Source: Ramlibacter sp. (GTDB lineage Bacteria; Pseudomonadota; Gammaproteobacteria; Burkholderiales; Burkholderiaceae_C). Taken from it: a DNA stretch of 64,000 bases. The DNA is taken from contig JACDFR010000011.1 in assembly GCA_013815685.1 (NCBI GenBank), positions 1-64,000 of the forward strand, written 5' to 3'. Below the pieces are notes generated by a model. That model was not told the DNA's origin and did no database searches. It was given only the letters and a program-made list of their open reading frames with translations. Positions within the stretch are counted from its first letter, which is position 1, and each line of letters starts with the position of its first letter. Both the position numbers and the translations under genes were made by a program. This document shows, one piece after another, positions 15,614 to 25,274 of the stretch.

Positions 15614-16495
15614 TCATGCTGCCTTCTTCATTTCATCGAAGGGCACGGTGCTGGTCTGCAGCGCGCTGGCCGGCAGGCCGTCCTTCCAGGGCAGGTCGAC
15701 CGGATAGTCCTTCAGCAGGCAATCATCGGGCAGGCATTCGATCGCTGTGAAATCGCGGTGGGCGATGAACTCGGGCCGCTTGAACCGGCGGATGTGGTTC
15801 GACACGGCGCACAGGCTGAGGTAGACGCTGACGCGGTTCCAGGGCGAGAGGTTGCTGCTGGAGGCATGGACCAGGCAGCTGTGGAAAAGGATCATCGAGC
15901 CCGCGGGCCCCTTGGGGCTGGCGATGCCGCCTTCCTTGCCGCCGGCGCGCTGCACCAGCTGGGCGATCAGGTCGTTGTCGACGGTCCACAGCGGGTAGCT
16001 GGTGGTGGTGAGGTCATGCCTGGCCTCGACCACGCCTTTCTTGTGGCTTCCGGGAATGAACAGCAGCGGGCCGTTGTATTCGTTCACGTCGTCCAGGAAG
16101 ATGGCGACGTTCATCGCCCGCTCCGTGGGCATCATGTCGTCGTTGAGCCAGGTGCCGTAGTCCTGGTGCCACTGCCAGACGTCGCCCTCGAAAGCCATCT
16201 TGCCGTTGATCTTGAACTGGTGCATGTAGACCTCTTCGTCGAAAAGGTCCATCACCGGCCGGATCATGCGCGGGTGGCGCGCCAGCTTGGCGAAAGGCTT
16301 GCTGTACATGTGCGCGGCGAAGTTGGTGCGCACGGCGTCCCTGCCTTTCTCGCGCACGTTGTAGGCTTCGCGGCGATCGTACAGCTCGGGCACTTCATCG
16401 GTCAGGGCCTGCATTTCCTCCCGGGTGAACTGGCCGGGAAAGAAAAGGTAGCCCTCGCCGTCGAACTGTTCCAGTTGCTCTTTGCTCAGTTTCAT
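15614..16495 (-). CDS. Phytanoyl-CoA dioxygenase (PhyH) family Fe(II)/2-oxoglutarate oxygenase
   Basis: 293-aa PhyH-family hydroxylase. The metal-binding HxD is in WQWHQDYGTW, the distal His in LVHASSSNLSP, and the 2-oxoglutarate-binding Arg shortly after (NRVSVYLSL). These enzymes hydroxylate small molecules using Fe(II), oxygen and 2-oxoglutarate. The start codon overlaps the stop of the GntR gene (ATG 16493-16495, TGA 16492-16494), so it is translationally coupled to the regulator. The substrate is unknown. Confidence 0.85.
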   Translation of the reverse strand: MKLSKEQLEQFDGEGYLFFPGQFTREEMQALTDEVPELYDRREAYNVREKGRDAVRTNFAAHMYSKPFAKLARHPRMIRPVMDLFDEEVYMHQFKINGKMAFEGDVWQWHQDYGTWLNDDMMPTERAMNVAIFLDDVNEYNGPLLFIPGSHKKGVVEARHDLTTTSYPLWTVDNDLIAQLVQRAGGKEGGIASPKGPAGSMILFHSCLVHASSSNLSPWNRVSVYLSLCAVSNHIRRFKRPEFIAHRDFTAIECLPDDCLLKDYPVDLPWKDGLPASALQTSTVPFDEMKKAA

Positions 16496-17175
16496 GGGGA
16501 CTTGTCTCCTTGGGTCTTCAGGACGTGGGTCAGCCGCGCGGCCAGGTTGTCGCTGGCGCGCTGGCTGTGCTGTTCAATCAATTCGGCGGCATGCCCGCCG
16601 TCGCCGGCTGCGATGGCGCGGGCGATGGCTTCATGCTCGTCCCAGAGGGCTTCGCGCTGGCGCGACTGCTGCAGGACAGCGCCCATCACCCGGCGCAGGT
16701 GGCGCCAGTGCTGGTGGGCGCTTTGCTCGATGAGCGGGTTGCCGGACGCGCGATAGATCGCGTCGTGGAAGGCGATGTCGGCATCGATCATGGCCTTCAC
16801 GTTCCTGCCTCGCGCGGCCTTGCGGCCCGCGTCGATCAGCCGGGGGTCGAGCCGGAAGCGCTGCACCGCCGCCAGCCGCGCCGCCAGCGCGTCCAGCGAG
16901 CCGCGCACCTGGTACACCTTGGCGATCCAGCCGGCGTCCAGCGGGGCCACCAGCACGCCGCGCCCAGGCGCATCCAGCACGAAGCCGTCCTTCTTCAACA
17001 GCCGCAGCGCCTGCAGCACCGGCTGGCGCGACACGGCGAGCTTCTCGGCGATGTCTTCCTGCGTGATGCGCTGGCCGGGCGCCAGCGATCCCTCGCTGAT
17101 CGCGTCGAGCAGGCTGCGGTAGACCTGGTCGACCAGGTCGGGCGCGCTTTCGAGTTTGACGAGGTGGGCGGTCAT
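16492..17175 (-). CDS. GntR-family regulator, FadR/FCD subgroup
   Basis: About 227 aa from ATG 17175, with an N-terminal winged helix (GQRITQEDIAEKLAVSRQPVLQALRLL) and an FCD-type ligand domain holding the metal-binding residues in DADIAFHDAIYRASGN and later His residues (HQHWRHLRR, DEHEAIARAI). A GTG at 17208 would extend the protein across the palindrome 17186-17197, so the shorter start is preferred. It heads the operon with the PhyH and SAF-domain genes and faces a divergent hydrolase gene. It is probably their local repressor, relieved by a pathway acid. Confidence 0.85.
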   Translation of the reverse strand: MTAHLVKLESAPDLVDQVYRSLLDAISEGSLAPGQRITQEDIAEKLAVSRQPVLQALRLLKKDGFVLDAPGRGVLVAPLDAGWIAKVYQVRGSLDALAARLAAVQRFRLDPRLIDAGRKAARGRNVKAMIDADIAFHDAIYRASGNPLIEQSAHQHWRHLRRVMGAVLQQSRQREALWDEHEAIARAIAAGDGGHAAELIEQHSQRASDNLAARLTHVLKTQGDKSP

Positions 17176-17185
17176 ATTCCTGAAC

Positions 17186-17197
17186 TCTGTATACAGA
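17186..17197. promoter_or_regulatory. GntR/FadR-type operator palindrome
   Basis: TCTGTATACAGA is a perfect 12-bp palindrome containing TGTATACA, the kind of core bound by FCD-type GntR regulators. It lies 10 nt upstream of the GntR start and about 70 nt before the divergent hydrolase start, so it could control both directions. Confidence 0.65.
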
Positions 17198-17267
17198 ATA
17201 CATGACACCCTGCCGCCCCGGCAAATTATGCCAAGATAGGCCTACTCGACCAGGGGAAATATTGCAG

Positions 17268-18131
17268 ATGAGCATCGGCTACGACAGTGAACAGCTGGAC
17301 CGGATTTACAACAACCGGCAGCGGGTGCCGCAACACCCGGAACACCTGCGCCGCTGGACGGCCGATTCGGCGCAAGCGATGCGCAGCCAGCAGCGCGAGC
17401 TGGACCTGCGTTATGGCGGCGGGCCCAACGAACACCTGGACGTCTTTCCCGCACCGCAGCCGGGCGCACCCGTGCTGGTCTTCATTCATGGCGGCTACTG
17501 GCACGCGATGGACAAGCGCGACCATGCTTTCGTTGCGCCGGCTTTCACGCACGAAGGCGTCTGCGTGGTCGTCCCCAACTACGCGCTGTGCCCGGCGGTG
17601 ACGATTCCGCAAATCACCATGCAGATGGTGCAGGCCGTGGCCTGGACATGGCGCCATATCGCCCGCCATGGCGGCGACCCGAACCGCATCGCGGTGGCCG
17701 GACATTCGGCCGGAGGCCATCTGGCGGCCATGATGCTGGCGTGCCTCTGGCCCGTCCATGGCCGCGACCTGCCGGCCGACCTGGTGAAAGGGGCGCTGTC
17801 CATCTCGGGGCTGCACGACCTGGAGCCGATCATGCATACGCCTTTCCTGCAGGCGGCCGTGCAGCTGACGAAACAGCAGGTGCTCCAGGCGAGTCCCGCC
17901 CGGCTGCCCGCGCCCGCCCAGGGCAAGCTGTGGGTCGTGGCAGGCGGCGACGAGAGCGATGAGTTCCACCGGCAGGCCCGCCTCGTGCGCGAGTCATGGG
18001 GAGAAGGGGTGGTGCCGGTGTGCGAAACCCTGCCCGGACTGAACCATTTCAGCGTGCTCGACGCCCTGGTGCAGCCAGGGCACCGGCTGCATCAACTGGC
18101 CTTGCGGCTGGCGAGGGGCCAGGCGGCCTGA
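17268..18131 (+). CDS. Alpha/beta hydrolase, arylformamidase (kynurenine formamidase)-like
   Basis: 287-aa hydrolase with the oxyanion-hole motif HGGYW, nucleophile elbow GHSAGGH and a C-terminal GLNHFSVLDAL containing the catalytic His. This set is typical of arylformamidases and related short-chain esterases. ATG 17268 has GGGGA upstream. It is divergent from the GntR operon and shares the palindromic region, so it probably belongs to the same regulon; kynurenine itself need not be the substrate, as no other kynurenine-pathway gene is nearby. Confidence 0.8.
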   Translation: MSIGYDSEQLDRIYNNRQRVPQHPEHLRRWTADSAQAMRSQQRELDLRYGGGPNEHLDVFPAPQPGAPVLVFIHGGYWHAMDKRDHAFVAPAFTHEGVCVVVPNYALCPAVTIPQITMQMVQAVAWTWRHIARHGGDPNRIAVAGHSAGGHLAAMMLACLWPVHGRDLPADLVKGALSISGLHDLEPIMHTPFLQAAVQLTKQQVLQASPARLPAPAQGKLWVVAGGDESDEFHRQARLVRESWGEGVVPVCETLPGLNHFSVLDALVQPGHRLHQLALRLARGQAA

Positions 18132-18135
18132 AGCG

Positions 18136-19113
18136 CTACATCAGCAGGTGCTCGCCGGCGTTATCGCCGCCGAGGATCACGTAGTTCACCTTGCGGATGT
18201 CCATCAGCCGCCTGCCGCCGGCGTAGCTGATCGAGCTCTGGATGTCCTCTTCCATCTCGCGCAGGGTCTCCACGAGCTTGCCTTTCACCGGCTCGAGGAT
18301 GCGCTTGCCCTCGACGTGCTTGTATTCGCCCTTGTTGAAGTCGGACGCGCTGCCGTAGTACTCCTTGTAGAGCTTGCCGTCGGCCTCGACGGTTTTGCCC
18401 GGCGACTCTTCGTGGCCCGCCAGCATGGAGCCGATCATGACCATGGTGGCGCCGAACCGCACGCTCTTGGCGATGTCGCCGTGCTCGCGGATGCCGCCGT
18501 CCGCGATGATGGGCTTGGTCGCCACGCGGGCACACCACTTCAGCGCGGACAATTGCCAGCCGCCCGTGCCGAAGCCCGTCTTCATGCGCGTGATGCACAC
18601 CTTTCCGGGGCCGATACCCACCTTCGTCGCATCGGCGCCCCAGTTTTCCAGGTCGATGATCGCCTCGGGCGTGCCGACGTTGCCGGCAATGATGAACGAG
18701 GAGGGCAGCTTCTCCTTCAGGTGAAAGATCATGTTCTTTACCGTGTCGGCGTGGCCGTGCGCGATGTCGATCGTCACATACTCCGGCACCAGGTTCGCGG
18801 CGGCCAGCTGGTCCACGGCGTCGTAGTCGGCCTGCTTCACACCCAGCGAGATGGACGCATAAGCGCCCTCGGACTGCATCGAGCGCACGAAAGCCACGTT
18901 GTCCAGGTCGAAGCGGTGCATCACGTAGAAGTAGCCGTTCTGCGCCAGCCAAAGACTGAGCTTTTCGTCCACCACGGTTTTCATGTTGGCGGGCACCACC
19001 GGGATGCGGAAGGTGCGCCCGCCCAGCTCCACGCCGGCATCGCATTCCGAGCGGCTTTGCACCCGGCATTTGCGAGGCAGCAGCAGGACTTTGTCGTAAT
19101 CGAAGATTTCCAT
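18136..19113 (-). CDS. guaC: GMP reductase
   Basis: 325-aa IMP dehydrogenase/GMP reductase-family TIM barrel without a CBS pair. The active-site loop is [20 protein letters not shown] with Cys173, followed by [21 protein letters not shown] and [11 protein letters not shown]. GuaC reduces GMP to IMP with NADPH for purine salvage. Length and the lack of CBS domains separate it from guaB. It converges with the upstream hydrolase gene (4-nt gap). Confidence 0.93.
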   Translation of the reverse strand: MEIFDYDKVLLLPRKCRVQSRSECDAGVELGGRTFRIPVVPANMKTVVDEKLSLWLAQNGYFYVMHRFDLDNVAFVRSMQSEGAYASISLGVKQADYDAVDQLAAANLVPEYVTIDIAHGHADTVKNMIFHLKEKLPSSFIIAGNVGTPEAIIDLENWGADATKVGIGPGKVCITRMKTGFGTGGWQLSALKWCARVATKPIIADGGIREHGDIAKSVRFGATMVMIGSMLAGHEESPGKTVEADGKLYKEYYGSASDFNKGEYKHVEGKRILEPVKGKLVETLREMEEDIQSSISYAGGRRLMDIRKVNYVILGGDNAGEHLLM

Positions 19114-19231
19114 ACCAAGCTCCAGAAGGCTGTTTGTCGAACAGGTGAGCGCTTGGACTGTGGCCCGGCGGTTGCTGCCGGAGGCAGAAACGCAAACCGG
19201 GCCGCAAAATGCTTGGGCCCGGTGTCTGATT

Positions 19232-19930
19232 TTACCCCTTGCCCGCTACCGCGGTGCATCGGGACTGGGCGATAGCCGTTATACGCCCTTGCCCATCTTC
19301 GACCCAGCCCACCACCCGCAACCGCTGCGGGTTGGCGCCATCGGGGATGCGCATGGGGCGCGATTCCAGGAGCTGCCTGGCGGCCTGTTTCGATTGCGCG
19401 GGCGCGGCCGGCCACGAGGGCTGGAACGCATTGCGCACGAGATTGCGTTCCACCGGTGTTCCCTCGGTTCCGGCAGGAATCGTTTCCACCAGCAGCAGCC
19501 AGGCCCTCCAGGGGCCGCCACCACCGGGCTTGAGCTGTATCGAGGCGCCGACGTAGTCGTTGAACGGCAAGCCGTGCGCCACGCGCAGCCGGCGCTGGCC
19601 GCTCCTGGCCGGTGTGCGCGAGCTATCGGCCCGGTCCGGCGCCTGCCGGCCCGTTGCTCGCAGGCGGGCCAGGCTGTCGCGGCTGGCGGCCGCCGACAGG
19701 GGCGCATCGTCGCCTCGGCTGCCCGGCACGATCCAGTCCAGTGCCAGGTCGCGGCGGCCGGGCGCCGGCGTGCGGGAATCGCTCCAGCAGGACTGGCAAT
19801 CGGCACTGATGAACCGCTCCAGCAGGGCGGTGGGCTGCGCGAGTCCGTCGCTGGCGCAAAACGACTGGGCGCCGGCGCCCGCGGCGGCCAGTGGCAGCCA
19901 GACGGCCGCCAGTCGTGACAGTTTGTTCAT
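19232..19930 (-). CDS. Exported protein of unknown function with a CxxC motif
   Basis: 232-aa protein with a signal peptide ([15 protein letters not shown]) and an early [10 protein letters not shown], a CxxC pair reminiscent of DUF1223/thioredoxin-like proteins. The rest ([18 protein letters not shown] ... [19 protein letters not shown]) matches nothing I can name. The start at 19930 is chosen because the signal peptide begins there. It is divergent from uvrD with only 22 nt between start codons, so the two promoters must overlap the coding starts. Confidence 0.65.
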   Translation of the reverse strand: MNKLSRLAAVWLPLAAAGAGAQSFCASDGLAQPTALLERFISADCQSCWSDSRTPAPGRRDLALDWIVPGSRGDDAPLSAAASRDSLARLRATGRQAPDRADSSRTPARSGQRRLRVAHGLPFNDYVGASIQLKPGGGGPWRAWLLLVETIPAGTEGTPVERNLVRNAFQPSWPAAPAQSKQAARQLLESRPMRIPDGANPQRLRVVGWVEDGQGRITAIAQSRCTAVAGKG

Positions 19931-19952
19931 GGGCGAGTTCCTACAATGCCGT

Positions 19953-22418
19953 ATGTTCCCAGAAGTCGCCGCGGGCTCCCCGCTCTTACACAATCTCAAT
20001 CCCGAACAGCAGGCGGCCGTCACCCTGCCCAGCGAGCACGCGCTGATCCTGGCGGGCGCCGGCTCGGGCAAGACCCGTGTGCTCACCACCCGCATCGCCT
20101 GGCTGCTGTCCACCGGCCAGATCTCGCCCGGCGGCGTGCTGGCGGTCACGTTCACCAACAAGGCGGCCAAGGAGATGATGACGCGGCTGCAGGCCATGCT
20201 GCCCGTCAACGTGCGCGGCATGTGGATCGGCACCTTCCACGGCCTGTGCAACCGCTTCCTGCGCGCCCACTACAAGCTCGCCAACCTGCCGCAGAGCTTC
20301 CAGATCCTTGACACCCAGGATCAGCTGTCGGCCATCAAGCGGTTGATGAAGCAGTTCAATGTCGACGAAGAGCGCTTCCCCGCGAGGGAAACGCAATGGT
20401 TCATCGCCGGCTGCAAGGAAGACGGGCTGCGTGCCAACGTGGTCGAGGTGCGCGGCGAGGAAGACCGCAAGAAGGTCGAGCTCTACCAGCTCTACGAAGA
20501 GCAGTGCCAGCGCGAGGGCGTGGTGGATTTCGGCGAGTTGATGCTGCGCAGCTACGAACTGCTGCGCGATAACGACCCGATCCGCGAGCACTACCAGCGG
20601 CGCTTCCGCCACATCCTGATCGACGAGTTCCAGGATACGAACAAGCTGCAGTACGCGTGGATCAAGATGCTGGCCGGGCCGCAAAGCTCGGTGTTCGCGG
20701 TCGGCGACGACGACCAGAGCATCTATGCCTTCCGCGGCGCGCGCGTGGGAAACATGGCCGACTTCGTGCGCGAGTTCCAGGTGGCCCACCAGATCAAGCT
20801 GGAGCAGAACTACCGCAGCCACAGCAACATCCTGGACTCGGCCAATGAACTGATCAGCCACAACAAGACCCGGCTGGGGAAGAACCTGCGCACCGACCAG
20901 GGCCCCGGCGAGCCGGTGCGCGTCTACGAGGCACCCACCGACCTGGCCGAAGCGCAATGGATGGTGGAAGAGATGCGCCACCTGGTGCGCGGCGCAGCGT
21001 CTCCAGCCGCAAGCGAGGGGGCTGCGATTTCCCGCAACGAAATCGCCGTTCTTTACCGCAGCAATGCGCAAAGCCGCGTCATCGAAACGGCGCTGTTCAA
21101 TGCCGCCGTGCCGTATCGCGTCTACGGCGGACTGCGCTTTTTCGAGCGGGCCGAAATCAAGCATGCGCTGGCGTATCTTCGCGTGCTGGAGAACCCGCAT
21201 GACGACACCAGCTTCCTGCGCATCGTCAATTTCCCGCCGCGCGGCATCGGCGCGCGCAGCGTCGAGCAACTGCAAGACGCCGCGCGTGCCGCGGGCTGCT
21301 CCCTGCATGACGCGGTGAGCGCCACCACCGGCAAGGCGGGGGCCAATCTCACCGCATTCGTGGCCAAGATCGACGTGCTGCGCGAGCGCACGCAGAACCT
21401 GACGCTGCGCGAGATCATCGACATGGTGCTGCAGCAGTCGGGCCTGGTCGAGCACTACCGAAGCGAGCGGGAAGGCGCCGACCGGATCGAGAACCTCGAA
21501 GAACTCGTGAATGCGGCGGAAAGTTTCGTCACGCAGGAAGGGTTCGGCCGCGATGCCGTGGCGCTGCCCGTCGACGAGCTCGGCCCCGCCACCTTGCGCC
21601 AGTCGCCCGTCAGCCAGGGACTGGACCCCAGCTTGCCGGAAGTCAACGAGCCGGCGCCCGATGGATATGGCCCCCACGGCCTTCGGCCTGCCCCCCAGGG
21701 GGGCGCTGGCTCACTTGGGGCGGCCCGGCCTGAGCCGCCGCCCGACGCCGAGACCGGCGAGACGCTGTCGCCGCTGGCTGCGTTCCTGACCCATGCCGCA
21801 CTGGAGTCCGGCGACAACCAGGCCCAGGCGGGGCAGGACGCGATCCAGCTCATGACCGTGCACTCGGCCAAGGGGCTGGAGTTCGACTGTGTCTTCATCA
21901 GCGGCCTGGAGGAAGGGCTTTTCCCCAGCGAGCGCTCGATGACGGAGCACGAGGGCCTGGAAGAAGAGCGGCGCCTGATGTACGTGGCGATCACCCGCGC
22001 GCGCAAGCGCCTGTACCTGAGCTATTCGCAGACCCGGCTTTTGCATGGGCAGACCCGCTACAACCTCCGCAGCCGCTTTTTCGACGAGCTGCCGGAAGGC
22101 GCGATGAAGTGGCTCACGCCCAAGAACCAGAGCTTCGGCGGTTCCGCCTTCGGCTTCGGCGCGGGTTACGCCACTTCGCGCGGCGGCAGCGCGGGCTTCG
22201 GCAGGGATGCAAGCTTCGCCAGCCCGCCCGTGCCGGTGCAGAAATCGCCTTCGCACGGCCTGCATGCGGGCATGAAAGTGTTCCATACCAAGTTCGGCGA
22301 GGGCACGGTCGTTTCCCTGGAGGGGCAGGGCGACGACGCGCGGGCCCAGGTGAACTTCCCCAGGCACGGCATCAAGTGGCTGGCCTTGTCGGTCGCCAAG
22401 CTCACGCCCGTGACCTGA
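19953..22418 (+). CDS. uvrD: ATP-dependent DNA helicase UvrD/PcrA type
   Basis: 821-aa SF1 helicase. Walker A is ILAGAGSGKTRV (near residue 35), Walker B/motif II LIDEFQDTNKLQ, motif III GDDDQSIYAFRGA, motif IV LEQNYRSHSNIL, motif V MTVHSAKGLEFDCVFISG and motif VI YVAITRARKRLYLSYS, with a C-terminal Tudor-like VFHTKFGEGTVVSLEG. It unwinds DNA in excision and mismatch repair. It is about 90 residues longer than typical UvrD, partly because of a low-complexity insert before motif V that contains a palindromic repeat (21670-21735). Confidence 0.95.
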   Translation: MFPEVAAGSPLLHNLNPEQQAAVTLPSEHALILAGAGSGKTRVLTTRIAWLLSTGQISPGGVLAVTFTNKAAKEMMTRLQAMLPVNVRGMWIGTFHGLCNRFLRAHYKLANLPQSFQILDTQDQLSAIKRLMKQFNVDEERFPARETQWFIAGCKEDGLRANVVEVRGEEDRKKVELYQLYEEQCQREGVVDFGELMLRSYELLRDNDPIREHYQRRFRHILIDEFQDTNKLQYAWIKMLAGPQSSVFAVGDDDQSIYAFRGARVGNMADFVREFQVAHQIKLEQNYRSHSNILDSANELISHNKTRLGKNLRTDQGPGEPVRVYEAPTDLAEAQWMVEEMRHLVRGAASPAASEGAAISRNEIAVLYRSNAQSRVIETALFNAAVPYRVYGGLRFFERAEIKHALAYLRVLENPHDDTSFLRIVNFPPRGIGARSVEQLQDAARAAGCSLHDAVSATTGKAGANLTAFVAKIDVLRERTQNLTLREIIDMVLQQSGLVEHYRSEREGADRIENLEELVNAAESFVTQEGFGRDAVALPVDELGPATLRQSPVSQGLDPSLPEVNEPAPDGYGPHGLRPAPQGGAGSLGAARPEPPPDAETGETLSPLAAFLTHAALESGDNQAQAGQDAIQLMTVHSAKGLEFDCVFISGLEEGLFPSERSMTEHEGLEEERRLMYVAITRARKRLYLSYSQTRLLHGQTRYNLRSRFFDELPEGAMKWLTPKNQSFGGSAFGFGAGYATSRGGSAGFGRDASFASPPVPVQKSPSHGLHAGMKVFHTKFGEGTVVSLEGQGDDARAQVNFPRHGIKWLALSVAKLTPVT
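21670..21735. repeat. GC-rich palindromic repeat inserted in frame in uvrD
   Basis: The stretch contains GGCCTTCGGCC, GCCCCCCAGGGGGGC (7+1+7 palindrome) and CTTGGGGCGGCCCGGCC. From memory, C-run/G-run palindromes of this style are frequent intergenic repeats in Comamonadaceae. Here it is translated as GPHGLRPAPQGGAGSLG within the helicase without breaking the frame. Confidence 0.5.
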
Positions 22419-22459
22419 AGCGAGCCTGCCTAGCGAATCAACTTTCCGCCGGGCCCGAT

Positions 22460-22669
22460 CACCGGGAGCTGGGCTGTTGCACGTCCTTCGGCGAATGGCA
22501 GAAGGACGTCAATGCCATTGCCATCGCATTTCATCCGTCGGGCGGCCGCTCGGTCATGGCGATCAATTGTGGCGGGCCGGGCTTCAGCTTGTCGCCCGAG
22601 TTCCTGCTGGGCGAGGTGCGTCCGCAATTGCTGGCATTGGCCAGACGGCTGCAGGGGCTGGGGGACTGA
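22460..22669 (+). pseudogene. C-terminal fragment of an IclR-family regulator
   Basis: In frame 2, CCTSFGEWQKDVNAIAIAF, then SVMAINCGGPGFSLSPEFLL and RPQLLALARRLQGL to TGA 22669, matches the end of the ligand domain of IclR-type regulators. The DNA-binding and most of the ligand domain are absent; the upstream sequence is the end of uvrD. It is a relic of a deletion or rearrangement. Confidence 0.65.
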
Positions 22670-22672
22670 GCG

Positions 22673-23422
22673 CTACTTCATCAGCGGGTGCGCCTCGCCG
22701 GGCTTGGGGTCCATATAGCCCTTGCCATCGAGCACGCCTTTCCTGCCGGCGATCTGCCAGGCGGTTTGCTGGTTGACCAGCTTCGCCAGAAATTCCAGCT
22801 CCTGGTCGGTGTGGTTGATGGCCTGCGCGGGTGTGAGGAAGCGTCCGTTCTTCGCCTCGGGCTCGGCCCAGAACGACTGGTGGTAGTCGGCGCGCGACAA
22901 GGTCCTGTCCGGGCCGGCGCCCATCTCCACCGTGCCATAGCAATTGCAGAAGTAGCTGCGGAAATTCTGCTGCGCGAACACTTCGGTGTAGACGCCCGTG
23001 CCACGGATGCCCGCCGTGAGCGTGGGAGTGACGACCTGCCGGCTGGTGCCGCGCCCCCAGACACTGGCGACCGCGCCCGTGAGCAGGCGCAGCACGCTCA
23101 CGGCATTGAGGGTCTGGCCTCGCTCGACGGTGAGGCGCGAGTTCTGGCGCACTTGAAATGCGGCGTTGCCGATCACGAAGACGAGGTGCCCTCCCGGTCC
23201 GGTCTGGACGCTGTCACCGGTCTGGATGCTCTGCTCCTGACGCAGCGGCTGGCCATTGACAAGCGCATCCCCCCGCAATTCGACGATATTGCCTCGCTGC
23301 TGCGCCTGCGCGGTGGCGAATCCGCCGGCCGCGGTCCAGGCCGCCGCGGCGCGCAGGAACGAGCGGCGCTCGAACCAGAGAGCCTCCGCTTCGGTGCGGC
23401 CTTGCAGGATGTGCTGTGTCAT
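22673..23422 (-). CDS. FecR-domain exported protein with Tat-like signal
   Basis: 249 aa from ATG 23422. A twin-arginine-like leader (ERRSFLRAAAAWTAAGGFATAQA) precedes a FecR-type domain: GDALVNGQPLRQEQSIQTGDSVQTG, the strand-rich SRLTVERG and TAGIRGTGVYTEV. A YFCNCYG motif follows. Such stand-alone FecR proteins are periplasmic and of unknown role. It lies 18 nt downstream of a membrane-protein gene on the same strand, so the two are probably co-transcribed. Confidence 0.75.
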   Translation of the reverse strand: MTQHILQGRTEAEALWFERRSFLRAAAAWTAAGGFATAQAQQRGNIVELRGDALVNGQPLRQEQSIQTGDSVQTGPGGHLVFVIGNAAFQVRQNSRLTVERGQTLNAVSVLRLLTGAVASVWGRGTSRQVVTPTLTAGIRGTGVYTEVFAQQNFRSYFCNCYGTVEMGAGPDRTLSRADYHQSFWAEPEAKNGRFLTPAQAINHTDQELEFLAKLVNQQTAWQIAGRKGVLDGKGYMDPKPGEAHPLMK

Positions 23423-23439
23423 GTGGGCTCTCCGGGTTG

Positions 23440-24171
23440 TCATTCGTTGTCAGGCGTGGCGACGAAGCTGTCGCGGAAGGTGAAGTAGATCGAAGTGGAG
23501 AACATGGCGGCCATCAACAGCGCCAGCGGCATCATCACTGCGCGCGCCAGATCGGCGCCGCCCAGGAGGGCACCGACAAGTCCGAACGCCGAGCCGACAC
23601 CCACGAAGAGGCCCAGCCAGCCGAGTCCGTAGACCAGGTACGCGCCAAGATTCCTCAGGCAGGCCACCACGCTGAAAAACAGGCTCTTGGCCGGCGTGAC
23701 CCCATGCCAGTGCACCAGCGCGGGCGCATGCCAGAACATCAGGAACAGGGGCGTGTGCAATGCCAGCGCCGCCAGTGTGGACAGGTCGACCTCGCCTTGC
23801 GCCACGGGGCCGCCGGTCAGCAGCGAAGCCAGGCTGGTGATTGCGAGGGAGCCCACGGCGTAGATGATGCCCAGCAGCAGCATGGCCCGCATCCGCTGGC
23901 GGCCCGCTCGAAAAGCGCTGAGAAGCACGGAGGGCATGGGAAAGCGGCCCTTGGTCGCCTCCTCGGTCGCGACCATCAGGCCCAGGGTCGCCGCAGGGAC
24001 CAGCATCCCGCCCAGCACAACGCCAACCACAGGCAGCAGCGCCACCATGATCACGGTCGCCATGTACATGAAGAAGAGCCCCGACAGCGCCAGGGGCTGC
24101 CTGCAGAATGTCTGGATGCCGAGTTTGACCCATTGGATGCCAGTGCGCGCGGGAACGATGTTGAGTTTCAT
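23440..24171 (-). CDS. BPSS1780-family multi-helix membrane protein
   Basis: 243-aa inner-membrane protein with about six hydrophobic segments. Its N-terminus IVPARTGIQWVKLGIQTFCRQPLALSG is characteristic of the BPSS1780 family of betaproteobacteria, whose function is unknown. It is followed by the FecR-domain gene. No start ambiguity is apparent (ATG 24171). Confidence 0.75.
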   Translation of the reverse strand: MKLNIVPARTGIQWVKLGIQTFCRQPLALSGLFFMYMATVIMVALLPVVGVVLGGMLVPAATLGLMVATEEATKGRFPMPSVLLSAFRAGRQRMRAMLLLGIIYAVGSLAITSLASLLTGGPVAQGEVDLSTLAALALHTPLFLMFWHAPALVHWHGVTPAKSLFFSVVACLRNLGAYLVYGLGWLGLFVGVGSAFGLVGALLGGADLARAVMMPLALLMAAMFSTSIYFTFRDSFVATPDNE

Positions 24172-24296
24172 TGGCAGTACGGATGGGATGTCGCGTTGGA
24201 TGCGGTTTGGACGCGGTTGGGGGCGGTGGCAGCGCCCCTACAGGCGCTCGCGTGAGAAATTTAACGCCATAGCGCGATTCGCGGCAGCAAGGTCGT

Positions 24297-25274
24297 TCAA
24301 TCGCAGCCTGCCGGATGGGCAATCCGCTGGCGCAGCACACGCTCCAGGCGGCTCGGGTCGTGCGCGTCCAGCATGGACGCTTCGCGCGGCAAATGAAAAT
24401 CCCACAGCCGCGAGACCCAGAAGCGCAGCGCGCCTGCGCGCAGCATGGCGGGCAGGAGTTGACGCTCCGCCGCCGCGAGGGGCCTGGCTGCGGTGTAGGC
24501 ACGCAGGAAGGCGGTGGCGCGCCCGGCGTCGTGGGCGCCTGTCGCCAGGTCCACGCACCAGTCGTTCAGGCACACGGCAATGTCGAACAGCCAGCTATCG
24601 ACCCCTGCGAAATAGAAGTCGAAAAAACCCGTCAGGCTGCCGTCCTCGAACATCACATTGTCGCGGAACAGGTCGGCATGGATGGGCCCGCGGGGCAGGG
24701 CGGCGTACGCCGAGCCGGCCGCCACATGATTCTGGAAAGCCAGTTCGCTCCTGAGCAATCCTGCCTGCGCCGCGTCGACATGAGGCAGCACCACGGGCAC
24801 AGTGGCATTCCACCAGGCGATGCCGCGCAGGTTGGGCTGGCTGCGCGGATAGTCGCGGCCCGCCAGGTGCATGCGCGCCAGCATTTCGCCCACGGCCGCG
24901 CAGTGGGCCGGGGCGGGCGCCAGTTCGCTCTTGCCGCGCAGCTTGTTCACGACCGCCGCGGGCTTGCCGCAGACCGTGTGCAGGATCTCGCCGTCCGGGT
25001 TCGGCGCCGTAGCACTCGAGGGCACCGATTGCGGTTCGGGCACCGGGATGCGGCGCCGGGCCAGGTGCTTCATCAGGTGCAGGTAGAACGGCAGCTGCTC
25101 GAAGGTCAATCGCTCGAACAAGGTCAGCACGAACTCGCCCCGCTCGGTGGTCAGGAAGTAGTTGGTGTTTTCTATCCCCCCCTGGATGCCTTGCAGCGCC
25201 TGGAGCTCGCCCAGGTCCAGCGCTTGCACCAGCGCCCCGGCCTCGCTGTGCGATACCTCGGTAAAGACCGCCAT
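24297..25274 (-). CDS. thrB: Homoserine kinase, ThrB2 (aminoglycoside phosphotransferase-fold) type
   Basis: 325-aa kinase of the APH/choline-kinase fold used as homoserine kinase in many proteobacteria. It begins MAVFTEVS, with [14 protein letters not shown] in the nucleotide lobe, the catalytic loop [16 protein letters not shown] and the Mg-binding [19 protein letters not shown]. It phosphorylates homoserine for threonine synthesis. The start overlaps the stop of the upstream DUF2782 gene (TGATG), so the two are translationally coupled. Confidence 0.92.
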   Translation of the reverse strand: MAVFTEVSHSEAGALVQALDLGELQALQGIQGGIENTNYFLTTERGEFVLTLFERLTFEQLPFYLHLMKHLARRRIPVPEPQSVPSSATAPNPDGEILHTVCGKPAAVVNKLRGKSELAPAPAHCAAVGEMLARMHLAGRDYPRSQPNLRGIAWWNATVPVVLPHVDAAQAGLLRSELAFQNHVAAGSAYAALPRGPIHADLFRDNVMFEDGSLTGFFDFYFAGVDSWLFDIAVCLNDWCVDLATGAHDAGRATAFLRAYTAARPLAAAERQLLPAMLRAGALRFWVSRLWDFHLPREASMLDAHDPSRLERVLRQRIAHPAGCD

